This document shows positions 26,419-35,568 of a DNA stretch of 64,000 nucleotides, piece by piece (positions within the stretch are counted from its first letter, which is position 1; each line of letters begins with the position of its first letter). The notes below the pieces were generated by a model, which worked only from the letters and a program-made list of their open reading frames with translations, had not been told where the DNA came from and did not search any database. The position numbers were made by a program, and so were the translations under genes. This stretch comes from Lysobacter capsici (lineage in GTDB: Bacteria > Pseudomonadota > Gammaproteobacteria > Xanthomonadales > Xanthomonadaceae). The stretch covers positions 5,518,001-5,582,000 of the forward strand of contig NZ_CP094357.1 of the NCBI RefSeq assembly GCF_014779555.2. The letters run 5' to 3'.

Positions 26419-27843
26419 ATGAGCCACAAAAAATCCGCGCTGAATCTTCTCGCGTTCGCGTTGTCCGCGAGCCTGACCTCGGCGGCCTTCGCGTCGCAGC
26501 CCGCGCCCACGTCGATGGGGCCGGCGCCGGTTACCGCCGCGCCGCAGGCCGCCGCGCTGGGCGACGCGCAGATGCTGACCGTGCCCGCGAAATCCACCAA
26601 GCGCGCGGTCAGCCTGATCGCGCCCAGCCGCGCGGTTCTCGACAAATTCAAGGCGCGTCGTTCCGCTTCGAACCAACTCAAGACCCTGAGCATCGGCTTT
26701 GGCCGCAAGGTCGAGCGCAGCCGGATCGAACTGGGCGCGTTGGCGTGGGAGCCGCAGCAAGACGGCTCGAGCGCGGCGCGATTCGTCGTCGCCTCCGACG
26801 GCGCCAAAGCGCTGCGCGCGCAGCTGGCGCTGAAGGCGACCCACGGCGCGCGCGCCGACGCCGCGAGCGTGAGCCTGCGTTTCGCCGGCAGCGACGGCCG
26901 CGTCTTCGCCGAAAACGCAAGCGCATTCGCCGCCGGCGCGGGCTGGAGCCCGATCGTCTCGGGCGATTCGATGACCATCGAAATCCAACTGCCGAAGGGC
27001 GTCAGCCCGGAGTCCTATCGCCTCGACGTTCCGGCGCTGTCGCATCTGGTTTTCGATCCGCTCACCGATCGCGAGGACATCGGCAAGTCCTTCGGCGACA
27101 TCGGCACCAGCGGCGCCTGCGAACAAGACATCGTCTGCCGGGCCAATCCGACCCCGGGCTTTATCGCGGCCAGCAACGCGGTGGCGCACATCGCCGTCAC
27201 CCGCGGCACCGGCGATACCGGCTGGTGCACCGGTACCTTGCTCAACAACAGCAAGACGCCCAAGCGCGCCCTGCTGTGGACCGCGGCGCATTGCGTCGCC
27301 GATCAGGCCCAGGCCAGTTCGTTCGTGACCTACTGGTTCTTCGATGCGACCGCGTGCAACAGCAGGAAAGCCAGCGCGAGAACCGTGGTGCTGAGCGGCG
27401 GCACGACGCTGCTGTACCGCGATCGCACGAGCGATGTGACCCTGCTGGAGCTCAGGGCCGCGCCGCCCACCGGTGCGTTTTACGCCGGCTGGAGCAGCGA
27501 GGCGATCGCGACGGTCGGCACGCTGGCCGAGGGCATCCATCACCCGGCGGGCGACCTGAAGAAATACTCGCTGGCGAAAGTGACTTCGCTGTCGAGCCAG
27601 CAGACCATCGGCGGCGTGCTGACCAAGCCGGTGACCACCGCAAGCTGGACCGGAAGCGGCGTCACCGAGGGCGGCTCGTCCGGCTCGGGCTTGTTCACCA
27701 TCGACGCCAGCGGCAATTACCTGCTGCGCGGCGGCTTGTCCGGCGGTCCGTCGTCGTGCAGCGCCAGCACGGCCAACAAGAAGGACTACTACTCGCAGCT
27801 GTCCTTTGCCTGGCCGAAGATCTCGCAGTTTTTCTCGCCCTGA
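26419..27843 (+). CDS. Secreted trypsin-fold serine protease, lysyl endopeptidase-like
   Basis: 474-residue preproenzyme. Signal peptide (to AFAS, ~residue 26), propeptide to about residue 232, then a mature domain beginning near GTSGACEQDIVC that aligns with Achromobacter/Lysobacter protease I (API; mature start GVSGSCNIDVVC). Triad: H291 (TAAHC), D339 (TSDVTLLEL), S421 (GGSSGSG). The GGPSSCSAS segment and a following Asp (NKKDYY), near the Lys-specificity Asp of API, are kept. No C-terminal P-domain or PKD repeat. Exported degradative enzyme, fitting a predatory lifestyle. Lys specificity is inference. Confidence 0.9.
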   Translation: MSHKKSALNLLAFALSASLTSAAFASQPAPTSMGPAPVTAAPQAAALGDAQMLTVPAKSTKRAVSLIAPSRAVLDKFKARRSASNQLKTLSIGFGRKVERSRIELGALAWEPQQDGSSAARFVVASDGAKALRAQLALKATHGARADAASVSLRFAGSDGRVFAENASAFAAGAGWSPIVSGDSMTIEIQLPKGVSPESYRLDVPALSHLVFDPLTDREDIGKSFGDIGTSGACEQDIVCRANPTPGFIAASNAVAHIAVTRGTGDTGWCTGTLLNNSKTPKRALLWTAAHCVADQAQASSFVTYWFFDATACNSRKASARTVVLSGGTTLLYRDRTSDVTLLELRAAPPTGAFYAGWSSEAIATVGTLAEGIHHPAGDLKKYSLAKVTSLSSQQTIGGVLTKPVTTASWTGSGVTEGGSSGSGLFTIDASGNYLLRGGLSGGPSSCSASTANKKDYYSQLSFAWPKISQFFSP

Positions 27844-27876
27844 GCCCGAGCAAGTCTTGAACGCTTGAAAACGGCG

Positions 27877-27899
27877 CGCTGCCGGCAAGGCCGGCAGCG
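27877..27899 (+). terminator. Hairpin after the protease gene
   Basis: Stem CGCTGCCGG / CCGGCAGCG with a 5-base loop, 33 bases after the protease stop, followed by tgtccgtc. Lacks a strong U-run, but its position fits a terminator. Confidence 0.5.
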
Positions 27900-28041
27900 T
27901 GTCCGTCGAGTCGGGCGCGCGTGGCTTGAGCCACGCCGCCAGCGCCACGTGTCGCCGCGACACGCGCGAAATTCAGCGGCCGACGCTCACCGCGGCGTCG
28001 CGCCGATCGTCCCATCCCCAAGCGCGAACATCAGCGCGCGC

Positions 28042-28707
28042 TCATCGGGTCAACGCCTCCTGCAACCACGCGCCACGCCGCGCCACCGGCACCGCGAGCA
28101 GATCGCCGCGCAGGCGCTCGCGATCCTGCGGCGCGGTGCGCTGCACCAGCACCGCCAGATCCTTGCGCTGGGCCGGGGTCAGCGCGCGCAGCGCGCTCAA
28201 CAGCGCGGCGTGCTGGGCCTGCGGCAATTGCGCCAGCAACGGCTGCAACCCGGGATAGTCCGCACCAAGCGAGGGACCGAGCAACCAGCCGCGACGCTCG
28301 CTGCGATCGAGCGCGTCGAACTGCTCGCGCAAGGCGCGTTGCTGCTCCGGCGGCAAGGCGGCGTAGCGCGCGGCCGCGGCCTGCAGCTGCGCGCGTTCGT
28401 CCGCGCTCAGCGCCTGCCAGGCTTGGTAACGTTCGCGGCGCTCGCCGCGCTGGGCGTCGCTGAGTTCGCCCCATTGCGCGGCGCGGCGGCCGAAGTCGCG
28501 GCGCTGGTCTTCGTTCCAGCCGTCCCAGCGCTGGCCGTTGTCGCGCAGGCGGGCCTGGGCGTCGGCCGGCAGGCGCGGCAAGGCCTGCTCCAGTTCCGGC
28601 GGCAACGCGCTCGCCGGCCACAACACCGACATCACAACCAACGCGGTTGCGGCCAGCGTCATCCGGCGCGATCGGGCGCGCGAGCAAGGCGATGCATGAC
28701 GCGGCAT
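28042..28707 (-). CDS. DUF3106 secreted/periplasmic protein
   Basis: 221 residues. An Arg-rich start and hydrophobic core (TLAATALVVMSVLWPASALP) look like a signal peptide. The rest is a run of DUF3106-type helical repeats with the pattern W..L...QR..RR..YQAWQALS and LPPEQQRALREQFDALDRSE. Overlaps the stop of the upstream sigma-like gene (TGATG), so it is translationally coupled to it. In this family DUF3106 genes usually accompany such a sigma-like partner, suggesting a shared envelope-sensing role; this is inference. Confidence 0.8.
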   Translation of the reverse strand: MPRHASPCSRARSRRMTLAATALVVMSVLWPASALPPELEQALPRLPADAQARLRDNGQRWDGWNEDQRRDFGRRAAQWGELSDAQRGERRERYQAWQALSADERAQLQAAAARYAALPPEQQRALREQFDALDRSERRGWLLGPSLGADYPGLQPLLAQLPQAQHAALLSALRALTPAQRKDLAVLVQRTAPQDRERLRGDLLAVPVARRGAWLQEALTR

Positions 28708-29726
28708 CACTCGCCCTCCGAGGCGTCGGTTTCCGACGATTGGGTTTCGCTGCCCGGCGCGGCCGGCGCATCGGGCACGACCGGGGTCTCCAGCGGCACC
28801 GCGGCGACGGCCGTGATCGTGCCGGCGTCGCGCGCGGCCAGCCAGCTGCGGAAATCCACGTCGGTCGCGGCGGCTTCGGCCTCCGGGTCGGCGAGCAGGG
28901 CGAAGTCGCGGTGGGCGATCAGTCCGGCCTCGCGGCCGTACCGTTCGGCCGGCGCGGACGCCTGCGGCAATGCGCTGATCTGGACGCCGTCGGGCGCGCC
29001 GAGCCAGCCGCCGGTCAGGCCGCCGCCGGGCCAGAACGTGGCCGCGAACGCCAGCACGCACAACGCCAGCAGGGTCCACAGCAACGGCATCAGCCAGCGC
29101 GGGCGCGACCGCGGCGCGCGGTTCGCGCGTCCCGGCGCCGACACCGGCGCGGCGCTCGCCGGCCCGCCGCTGAGCGCGAGTTCGCGCGCCTGGGCCAGCC
29201 GCTGCAGACGCTCGGGCGGCAGGGTCTTGATCCGGCGGTGGACCTGTTCGCGCAATTGCTGCCAGGCCTGCGGATCGGCGCGGCCGTCGGCGTGCCGCGG
29301 CAGCGCGCGCTGCAGCGCCAGCCGGTAGGTCGCCGGGGCGACCCCGAGCACGGCCGCGGCCTCGCCTTCGCTGAGCCCGGCGGCCAGCCGCAGCAGCAGC
29401 GCCGCGCGCGGTCCGCTGCCCAGTTCGGCCAGGCGGTCGGTGGCCTCGACCGCGATCGCGACTGGGGTGCGATGGGCCAGGCCGGGCTGGGTCAGCAGCA
29501 GCGACCAGAACCGGCTCGGCCAGTCGCTGAGCGCGGCGTCGGCGGCGATCGCGCGGAATGCGCCCATCGCCGCGGCCAGCGCGGCGTCGCCGGCGGCGGC
29601 GTCGCCGGCCTGCAATTCGGCCAGCACCGCGCCGCGCCGTTCGACGCCTCGCAGGAACGCGGACAGCGCCGCCGGAGCGGTCGAACGCGGTGCGGAAGGG
29701 CCCGTAGCGGGGGTCGTGGAACTCAT
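28707..29726 (-). CDS. Sigma-70 region-4-like protein with a C-terminal membrane anchor
   Basis: 339 residues from the ATG at 29726. The N-terminal half resembles an ECF sigma factor: about residues 95-135 (RAALLLRLAAGLSEGEAAAV, then LGVAPATYRLALQRAL) form a region-4-type helix-turn-helix. A typical region 2 (-10 recognition) is not evident. At about residues 205-225 there is a single membrane helix (LMPLLWTLLALCVLAFAATF), followed by an acidic periplasmic tail ending SETDASEGE. A membrane-anchored sigma-like regulator is unusual. First gene of an operon with DUF3106. Confidence 0.65.
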   Translation of the reverse strand: MSSTTPATGPSAPRSTAPAALSAFLRGVERRGAVLAELQAGDAAAGDAALAAAMGAFRAIAADAALSDWPSRFWSLLLTQPGLAHRTPVAIAVEATDRLAELGSGPRAALLLRLAAGLSEGEAAAVLGVAPATYRLALQRALPRHADGRADPQAWQQLREQVHRRIKTLPPERLQRLAQARELALSGGPASAAPVSAPGRANRAPRSRPRWLMPLLWTLLALCVLAFAATFWPGGGLTGGWLGAPDGVQISALPQASAPAERYGREAGLIAHRDFALLADPEAEAAATDVDFRSWLAARDAGTITAVAAVPLETPVVPDAPAAPGSETQSSETDASEGE

Positions 29727-29841
29727 CGGGACGGCTTCACCATACGGCGCATCATAGCGATGCGAGCGGCACACAAAACCGCTTGACAAACCGTGCAGAC
29801 GCGTCCGCACGAAGCAGGACGCGGCTTGCAGCCAAATCCGG

Positions 29842-30055
29842 TTGTGCACAGCAGTAATAGAACCGTCATCCGCCTCAATTTCGCACCGCGCCGCGCCCGC
29901 ATTACAACGATGTTTCACGAGCAAAGCCTTGATACGCAAGGGATTGGCGCGTCTGGCGATTTTTTCACCAACCTAACCCGAGGGCTTATTTCAACGCCCT
30001 CGCGCATCGCTGCGGACCCGCCATGCACAGATTTATCCACAGGCGGTGTGGATAA
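29842..30055. promoter_or_regulatory. Intergenic region upstream of priA with DnaA boxes
   Basis: The 29727-30168 gap contains no gene. It holds a perfect inverted pair of consensus DnaA boxes, TTATCCACA (30033-30041) and TGTGGATAA (30047-30055), separated by 5 bases, plus a one-mismatch, self-complementary box TTGTGCACA (29842-29850). The surrounding DNA is AT-rich for this genome (gattattgtcactcaatg, 30088-30105). It could bind DnaA to regulate priA or titrate DnaA. No dnaA/dnaN neighbours, so it is not the usual oriC context. Confidence 0.55.
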
Positions 30056-30168
30056 GGAGATTTTCCCTTCGAACTCGGCCACTTGCGTGATTATTGTCAC
30101 TCAATGCAGAGCAATGCCCCGCAACTGACGCGTCTGCCGCCGTTCGCTCCAGCTCGCTAGACTGAGGC

Positions 30169-32415
30169 ATGCCCGAGGCCCTGTTTCCACCGCCGTCGAC
30201 CGTCTGGCGGGTCGCGTTGCCGCTGCCGTTGCCGCGGCTGTTCGACTACCTGCCGCCCGCCGAACCGAGCGCCGCGGGCGACCCGGTCGGCTGCCGGGTG
30301 CGGGTGCCGTTCGGGCGCCGCGAACTGATCGGCGTGGTCGTCGAAGTCGGCCCGCCCGAGGCCGGCACCGACCCGGCCGCGCTCAAGGCGGTCGCCGTCC
30401 GGCTCGACCCCGAGCCGCTGCTGCACGGCGAACTGCTCGACTCGCTGCGCTGGCTGGCCCGCTACACCCATGCCCCGCTCGGCGAAGTCCTGGCCACCGC
30501 CCTGCCCGGCCCGCTGCGCCGCGGCGAGGCGCTGGCCAATACCCATGCCTGGGCCTGGCGCCTGACCGAGGCCGGCGCCACCGCCCGCGAACGTCTGCGC
30601 GCCGGCAAGCCGCGCCGGCTCGCCGACCTGCTGGCCGAACACGGCGCGCTCGACGAGGACCGCCTGGACGAACTGCTCGAGGACTGGCGCAGCGCCGCGC
30701 GCGCCCTGGCCAAGCGCGAACACGCGCAGCGGATCGCGGTGCCGGCCGCGCAGCGCGCGCCGACGCCGCAGCCCGGCCCGGCGCTCAACGACGAACAGCG
30801 GGCGGCGACCGATTCGGTGCTGGCCGCGGGCGGCCGCTTCGCCGCGTTCCTGCTCGATGGGGTCACCGGCAGCGGCAAGACCGAGGTCTACCTGCACGCG
30901 ATCGCCGACTGCCTGGCGCGCGGCAAGCAGGCGCTGATCCTGGTCCCCGAGATCGGCCTGACCCCGCAGACCCTGGCCCGCTTCCGCGCCCGCCTGGGCG
31001 TGCCGGTGCATGCGCTGCACTCGGGCCTGAGCGACGGCGAACGCGCCCGCACCTGGGCCGCGTTCGCGCGCGGGCAAGCGCGGGTCGCGGTCGGCACGCG
31101 CTCGGCGGTGTTCCTGCCGCTGCGCGAGCCGGGCCTGATCGTGATCGACGAAGAACACGACGGCAGCTTCAAGCAGCTCGACGGCATCCGCTATCACGCC
31201 CGCGACTTCGCCCTGGTCCGGGCCAAGGCGCTGGACGTGCCGGTGCTGCTCGGCAGCGCCACGCCGTCGCTGGAATCGCTGCGCAACGCCCAGGCCGGGC
31301 GCTACGGCCATCTGCAACTCAAACGCCGCGCCGGCCAGGCGCAGCCGCCGCGGGTACGCGTGCTCGACGTGCGCAAGCGCCCGCTCGAAGCCGGCCTGTC
31401 GCCGGAGCTGATCGAGCGCATCGGCGGCGAACTGCGCGCCGGCGGCCAGGTGCTGGTGTTCAAGAACCGGCGCGGCTACGCCCCGGTGCTGCTGTGCCAC
31501 GACTGCGGCTGGACCGCGCACTGCCCGCGCTGTTCAACCCCGCTCAAGGGCACGCCGATGACCGTGCATGGCGGCGGCCGGCGCCTGCAATGCCACCACT
31601 GCGGCACCCGCCGGCCGGCGCCGGACGCGTGTCCGGACTGCGGCGGGCTGGCCCTGCAATCGCAGGGCGCGGGCACCGAGCGGATCGAGGAATCGCTGGC
31701 CGCGCGGTTTCCGGATTTTCCGGTCCTGCGCATCGATCGCGGCAGCACCCAGAAGCGCGATGCGCTGGAACAGATGCTCGGCGAATTCGGCACCACGCCG
31801 GGCGTCCTGGTCGGCACCCAGATGCTCGCCAAGGGCCACGACCTGCCGAACCTGACCCTGGTCGCGGTGGTCGGCATCGACGAGGGCTTGTTCAGCGCCG
31901 ACTTCCGCGCGCCGGAAAAACTCGCGCAGTTGCTGATCCAGGTCGCCGGCCGCGCCGGCCGCGCCGACAAACCCGGCGAGGTGATGCTGCAGACCCATCA
32001 CCCCGATCACGAACTGATGCACACCCTGCTGTCCGGCGGCTATCCGGCGTTCGCCGAAGTCGAACTGGCGCAGCGCGAAGCCGCCGGGTTTCCGCCGTTC
32101 GCGCACATGGCGTTGATCCGCGCCGAGGCGCAGGAAGTCGAAGCGGCGAACGCGTTCCTGGCGATGGCGCGGCGCGAGTTCGAACGCGTCGCCGGACCGC
32201 GCGGCCGCGCGGACACGGTGCTGGAAGTCAACGGCCCGGTGCCCGCGCCGATGCCGCGCCGCGCCGGTTACCTGCGCGCGCAGCTGATCCTGTCCGCGCC
32301 CGAACGCCGCCCATTGCACGCCGCGCTCGACGCCGCGCTGCCGGCGATCCACGCCGCGCCGGAAGCGCGCAAGGTGCGCTGGTCGCTGGATGTCGATCCT
32401 GCCGATCTGTACTGA
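30169..32415 (+). CDS. priA: Primosomal replication protein PriA (replication restart helicase)
   Basis: 3'-to-5' superfamily 2 helicase that reloads the replisome at stalled forks. 748 residues. The N-terminal 3'-DNA-binding domain starts near VWRVALPLPLPRLFDYLPP. Walker A is GVTGSGKTEVYL and Walker B DEEH. The zinc-binding insertion shows CHDCGWTAHCPRCSTPL and CHHCGTRRPAPDACPDCGG (eight Cys). The helicase lobe 2 motif QVAGRAGRADKPGEV follows. ATG at 30169. Followed by a BIME repeat. Confidence 0.97.
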   Translation: MPEALFPPPSTVWRVALPLPLPRLFDYLPPAEPSAAGDPVGCRVRVPFGRRELIGVVVEVGPPEAGTDPAALKAVAVRLDPEPLLHGELLDSLRWLARYTHAPLGEVLATALPGPLRRGEALANTHAWAWRLTEAGATARERLRAGKPRRLADLLAEHGALDEDRLDELLEDWRSAARALAKREHAQRIAVPAAQRAPTPQPGPALNDEQRAATDSVLAAGGRFAAFLLDGVTGSGKTEVYLHAIADCLARGKQALILVPEIGLTPQTLARFRARLGVPVHALHSGLSDGERARTWAAFARGQARVAVGTRSAVFLPLREPGLIVIDEEHDGSFKQLDGIRYHARDFALVRAKALDVPVLLGSATPSLESLRNAQAGRYGHLQLKRRAGQAQPPRVRVLDVRKRPLEAGLSPELIERIGGELRAGGQVLVFKNRRGYAPVLLCHDCGWTAHCPRCSTPLKGTPMTVHGGGRRLQCHHCGTRRPAPDACPDCGGLALQSQGAGTERIEESLAARFPDFPVLRIDRGSTQKRDALEQMLGEFGTTPGVLVGTQMLAKGHDLPNLTLVAVVGIDEGLFSADFRAPEKLAQLLIQVAGRAGRADKPGEVMLQTHHPDHELMHTLLSGGYPAFAEVELAQREAAGFPPFAHMALIRAEAQEVEAANAFLAMARREFERVAGPRGRADTVLEVNGPVPAPMPRRAGYLRAQLILSAPERRPLHAALDAALPAIHAAPEARKVRWSLDVDPADLY

Positions 32416-32464
32416 ACGCCCCAAGCCATTGCAGCGACTCATACCGCGCAGATGCTTCGTCGCT

Positions 32465-32556
32465 CCCTGTAGGAGCGGCGCAAGCCGCGACCGCGACATC
32501 TCGCTTGCGTCGTAGGTGCGATGTCGCGGTCGCGGCTCGCGCCGCTCCTACAGGGG
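32465..32556. repeat. GTAG REP pair (BIME) between priA and the PliG-like gene
   Basis: Inverted pair: ccctgtaggagcggcgcaag (from 32465) and its complement ending gccgctcctacaggg (32556). Inner arms gcgacatc/gatgtcgc add to the pairing, so the transcript could fold into one long hairpin with two REP heads. Same REP family as in the 25344-25857 array. Sits between convergent genes and may act as a bidirectional terminator. Confidence 0.85.
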
Positions 32557-32577
32557 TTACCGGCGGCTCGCGCGCGC

Positions 32578-33000
32578 TCAGCGCACCTCGATCTTCAGCG
32601 AATACTTCACCACCGCGCCGCGACGCGCGCTGGCTCGCGGCTGATACATCTGGATGCGATACACGCCATCGGCCGGCAGACGCGCGCTGCGGGTGTCGTC
32701 GCCTTCCAGCGGCAAGGCGAGCTGTTGCGGATCGGGCAGCACGTAGTCGGCCGGCGGAAACACGTTGAGGTTGGCGTTGCTGCTGCCGCTCACCTTCACG
32801 CTCAGCACCTGGCCGGCCTTGGCGGTGAGCAGATACTCGACGGTGTCGTAGCCCTTGAACGAGCCGTTGAGCGTGGTCGCGCTCTGGCCCTTGGCGAAAT
32901 GCACCGGCACCTGACTGACCTTGTCGGTGGCCGAAGCGACCGACGAGGACATCAGCAAGGACAGTGCGAGCAAAGCAGCCGAAACGGGGCGAGCGATCAT
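32578..33000 (-). CDS. PliG-like periplasmic lysozyme inhibitor
   Basis: 140 residues with a clear signal peptide (MIARPVSAALLALSLLMSSS, cleavage near ASA). From memory the mature domain follows the pattern of E. coli PliG (YcgK), the inhibitor of g-type lysozyme: FAKGQSATTLNGSFKGYDTV with KGYD and YLLTAKAGQVLSVKVS early, and LPADGVYRIQMYQPRASARR with QxRxxAR and KYSLKIEVR at the end. Likely guards the cell's own peptidoglycan from goose-type lysozymes. Single gene flanked by a BIME. The family call rests on remembered motif spacing. Confidence 0.72.
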   Translation of the reverse strand: MIARPVSAALLALSLLMSSSVASATDKVSQVPVHFAKGQSATTLNGSFKGYDTVEYLLTAKAGQVLSVKVSGSSNANLNVFPPADYVLPDPQQLALPLEGDDTRSARLPADGVYRIQMYQPRASARRGAVVKYSLKIEVR

Positions 33001-33432
33001 GGTTAAGTTCCATGGAGATGGGCGACGACCTTAGCCCAAGCCACGCCGCCGAATCGTGAACCGCACCGATGCGGCGAGATGACGTACCACCCTGCCCGCT
33101 CATCGCACGCAAAACAGCACACGGCCTCACGCGGCAACACCGACGCGGCGCGCGTTACCGCCTCACCGACGCAAGCCCGTGCCCGTCGCGTGCTTTCATC
33201 GCCGGAGATTCCGCCGACGGCGACACGCTGGCGCGCGCATTGACCGATCGCTGATAACCGACCGCGATCGCCGACGCCCCGTACAACTCCAAACCGACGC
33301 CGCTGCGATTCGCGCCGGCCAACCCCGTCGTGTTCATCGCCGCGACCGACATCGCGCCGCTCATCGCGCCCATCCGATCCAGACGCTGGTCGATATCGCC
33401 GCAACGCTGACGAGGTTGCGGACGAACGCGGA
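33001..33432. other. 430-bp intergenic stretch, no gene seen
   Basis: Lies upstream of the PliG-like gene and downstream of the NYN gene. Short frames exist on both strands but none has a ribosome-binding site plus a credible protein. It presumably contains the promoter for the PliG-like gene (minus strand) and the end of the NYN transcript. Confidence 0.5.
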
Positions 33433-34440
33433 TCAGGCCTGCGGCTTGCCCGCGGGTTTCGCGGGCGCGACCGGTTTGGGCGCGGGTTGCTGTTTCGCTT
33501 GTTGTTTCGGTTGTTGCTTGGTCTGCTGCTTTGGCTGCTGCTTGGCTTGTTGCTTTGGATTCTGCTTGGCTTGCTTCTGCGGCTGCGGCTGTTTCTTGGG
33601 TTGCGGCGCGGCCTGCGGCTTGGCTTGCGCCGCGGCCGGTTGCGCGGCTTTCTGCGCAGGCTCCGCCAGCGACTGCGCCGGCAAGGCCACGGGCTTGGTC
33701 ACGCTTTTATTCTTGTCGCGTATCCACACATTGAGCGGATCGCGCCGAATCTCGAACAGACCCATCGCCTCGATCAGGTCGCTGAGCTTGGGATACCCAT
33801 AATTGCGCGGATCGAACGAGGCCTGATTGCCGACCTGCTGTCCGACCGTCGCCAACCGCGACCAGCCATCGTCGCCGCTGGCCGAATCGGTCGCACGCCG
33901 CAGCATCTGCACCAACCGGGTATCGCCGCGCAGGTCCTTGGCGCTGCGCGGCGGCGTGGTCGCGACCTCGTCGGGCGGCGCGTCCTCGCTGGCCGGTTGG
34001 CCCAGGCCTTCGACATAGGTGAATTTCGAACACGCGTTGACGAACGGATCGGGCGTTTTCTTTTCGCCGAAGCCGTAGACCTTGACCCCGTCGGTAAGCA
34101 GACGCATCACCAGCGGGGTGAAGTCGGCATCGCTGGAGACGATCGCGAAGCCGTCGAGGTTGCGCGCATACAACAGATCCATCGCGTCGATCACCATCGC
34201 CATGTCGGACGCGTTCTTGCCCTTGCTGTAGGCGAACTGCTGGATCGGCCGGATCGCGAACTCGTGCAGCACCGCCTCCCAGCTCTTGAGGTTCGGGCTT
34301 TTCCAGTCGCCGTAGGCGCGGCGCACGTTGGCCACGCCGTAGCGCGCCACCTCGGCCAGGATCACCTCGATCTTCGCCGCCGGCGCGTTGTCGGCATCGA
34401 TCAGCAGCGCGATGCGTTTTTCTTCCGAGGCCAGGCCCAT
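33433..34440 (-). CDS. NYN-domain nuclease-like protein with OST-HTH/LOTUS domain and Lys/Gln/Pro tail
   Basis: 335 residues. The N-terminal NYN (PIN-like, DUF88/LabA) domain has the acidic triad positions in LLIDADNAPA (D15, D17), KNASDMAMVIDAMDLL and IVSSDADFTPLV, so it is probably an active metal-dependent RNase. About residues 165-240 form an OST-HTH/LOTUS-type winged helix (LVQMLRRATDSASGDDG ... YPKLSDLIEAMGLFEIRRDP), an RNA-binding module. The last ~85 residues are a low-complexity KQQPKQ/AKP tail, basic and likely disordered. Similar NYN-LOTUS proteins are widespread, but no substrate is known in bacteria. Confidence 0.87.
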   Translation of the reverse strand: MGLASEEKRIALLIDADNAPAAKIEVILAEVARYGVANVRRAYGDWKSPNLKSWEAVLHEFAIRPIQQFAYSKGKNASDMAMVIDAMDLLYARNLDGFAIVSSDADFTPLVMRLLTDGVKVYGFGEKKTPDPFVNACSKFTYVEGLGQPASEDAPPDEVATTPPRSAKDLRGDTRLVQMLRRATDSASGDDGWSRLATVGQQVGNQASFDPRNYGYPKLSDLIEAMGLFEIRRDPLNVWIRDKNKSVTKPVALPAQSLAEPAQKAAQPAAAQAKPQAAPQPKKQPQPQKQAKQNPKQQAKQQPKQQTKQQPKQQAKQQPAPKPVAPAKPAGKPQA

Positions 34441-34604
34441 GCGCGCGTTCTCCCTGCCGCCGGCCCGGACGCGGGCGGGCGTTGTCGCGGCCAGCCTAGC
34501 GCAACCGCCGCCGCGGCGCGTGGCACTGAAGATAGGCCAGCTTCATGACGGCCTAACCCCGATGCGGGACAATGGCGTGGAATCCGACGACAAGACCATC
34601 CCCC

Positions 34605-35558
34605 ATGAGCAATCAACTCGAACAACTGCGCGCGCTGTCCACGGTGGTCGCCGACACCGGCGACATCGACGCGATCGCCCGCTTCCATCCGCAGGACGCC
34701 ACCACCAACCCCTCGCTGCTGCTCAAGGCCGCCAGCCTGCCGAACTATGCGCCGCTGATCGACGCGGCCCTGCGCGGCGCCCAGGGCGACGACGAAGCCG
34801 CGCGCGTGAGCGACGCCGGTCTGCGCCTGGCGGTGGCGATCGGCGGCGAAATCCTCAAGCTGATCCCCGGCCGCGTGTCGACCGAAGTCGACGCGCGCCT
34901 GAGCTTCGACACCCAGGCCAGCCTGGCCCAGGCGCACCGCATCGTCGAGCTGTACGAGCAGGCCGGGATCGGCCGCGACCGCCTGCTGATCAAGCTCGCC
35001 TCGACCTGGGAAGGCATCCGCGCCGCCGAGCAGCTCGAGCGCGAAGGCATCCACTGCAATCTCACCTTGCTGTTCTCGTTCGCCCAGGCGGTGGCCTGCG
35101 CCGAAGCCGGCGTGTACCTGATCTCGCCCTTCGTCGGCCGCATCCTCGACTGGCACCTCGCCAACGGCATGGCCAAGCCGGCGACGCCGCAGGACGATCC
35201 GGGCGTGCAGTCGGTCACCCGCATCTGGGAGTACTACAAGCGCAACGGCTACCCGACCGTGGTGATGGGCGCGAGCTTCCGCAACACCGGACAGGTGCTG
35301 GCGCTGGCCGGCTGCGACCGGCTGACGATTTCGCCGGAACTGCTCGGCGAACTCGAATCCACCCAGGCCGACGTCAAACGCGCCCTGTCCGACGACGGCC
35401 AACGCGACCAACCGTCTGCGACGCTCAGCGAATCCGCCTTCCGCTGGCAGCACAACGAAGACGCGATGGCGACCGACAAGCTCGCCGACGGCATCCGCCG
35501 CTTCGCCGCCGACCAGCGCAAGCTCGAAGAACAGCTTGCCCAGCGCCTGCGCGGCTGA
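34605..35558 (+). CDS. tal: Transaldolase
   Basis: Pentose phosphate enzyme moving a dihydroxyacetone unit between sugar phosphates. 317 residues, TalB-type. N-terminal signature [30 protein letters not shown]; Schiff-base Lys in [19 protein letters not shown]; then [20 protein letters not shown] and [13 protein letters not shown] at 34605 (MSNQLEQL). The ndh-like gene begins 11 bases after its stop, so the two are probably cotranscribed. Confidence 0.97.
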   Translation: MSNQLEQLRALSTVVADTGDIDAIARFHPQDATTNPSLLLKAASLPNYAPLIDAALRGAQGDDEAARVSDAGLRLAVAIGGEILKLIPGRVSTEVDARLSFDTQASLAQAHRIVELYEQAGIGRDRLLIKLASTWEGIRAAEQLEREGIHCNLTLLFSFAQAVACAEAGVYLISPFVGRILDWHLANGMAKPATPQDDPGVQSVTRIWEYYKRNGYPTVVMGASFRNTGQVLALAGCDRLTISPELLGELESTQADVKRALSDDGQRDQPSATLSESAFRWQHNEDAMATDKLADGIRRFAADQRKLEEQLAQRLRG

Positions 35559-35568
35559 GCCCGTCGCG

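Noticed and set aside
29842-30168. Chromosomal origin of replication
   Set aside because: Only two perfect boxes plus one imperfect, and no dnaA, dnaN, recF, gyrB or parAB neighbours; kept only as a regulatory finding.
33003-33404. 133-codon minus-strand frame upstream of the PliG-like gene
   Set aside because: Composition (Arg/Gly/Asp) typical of shadow frames and no credible start signal.
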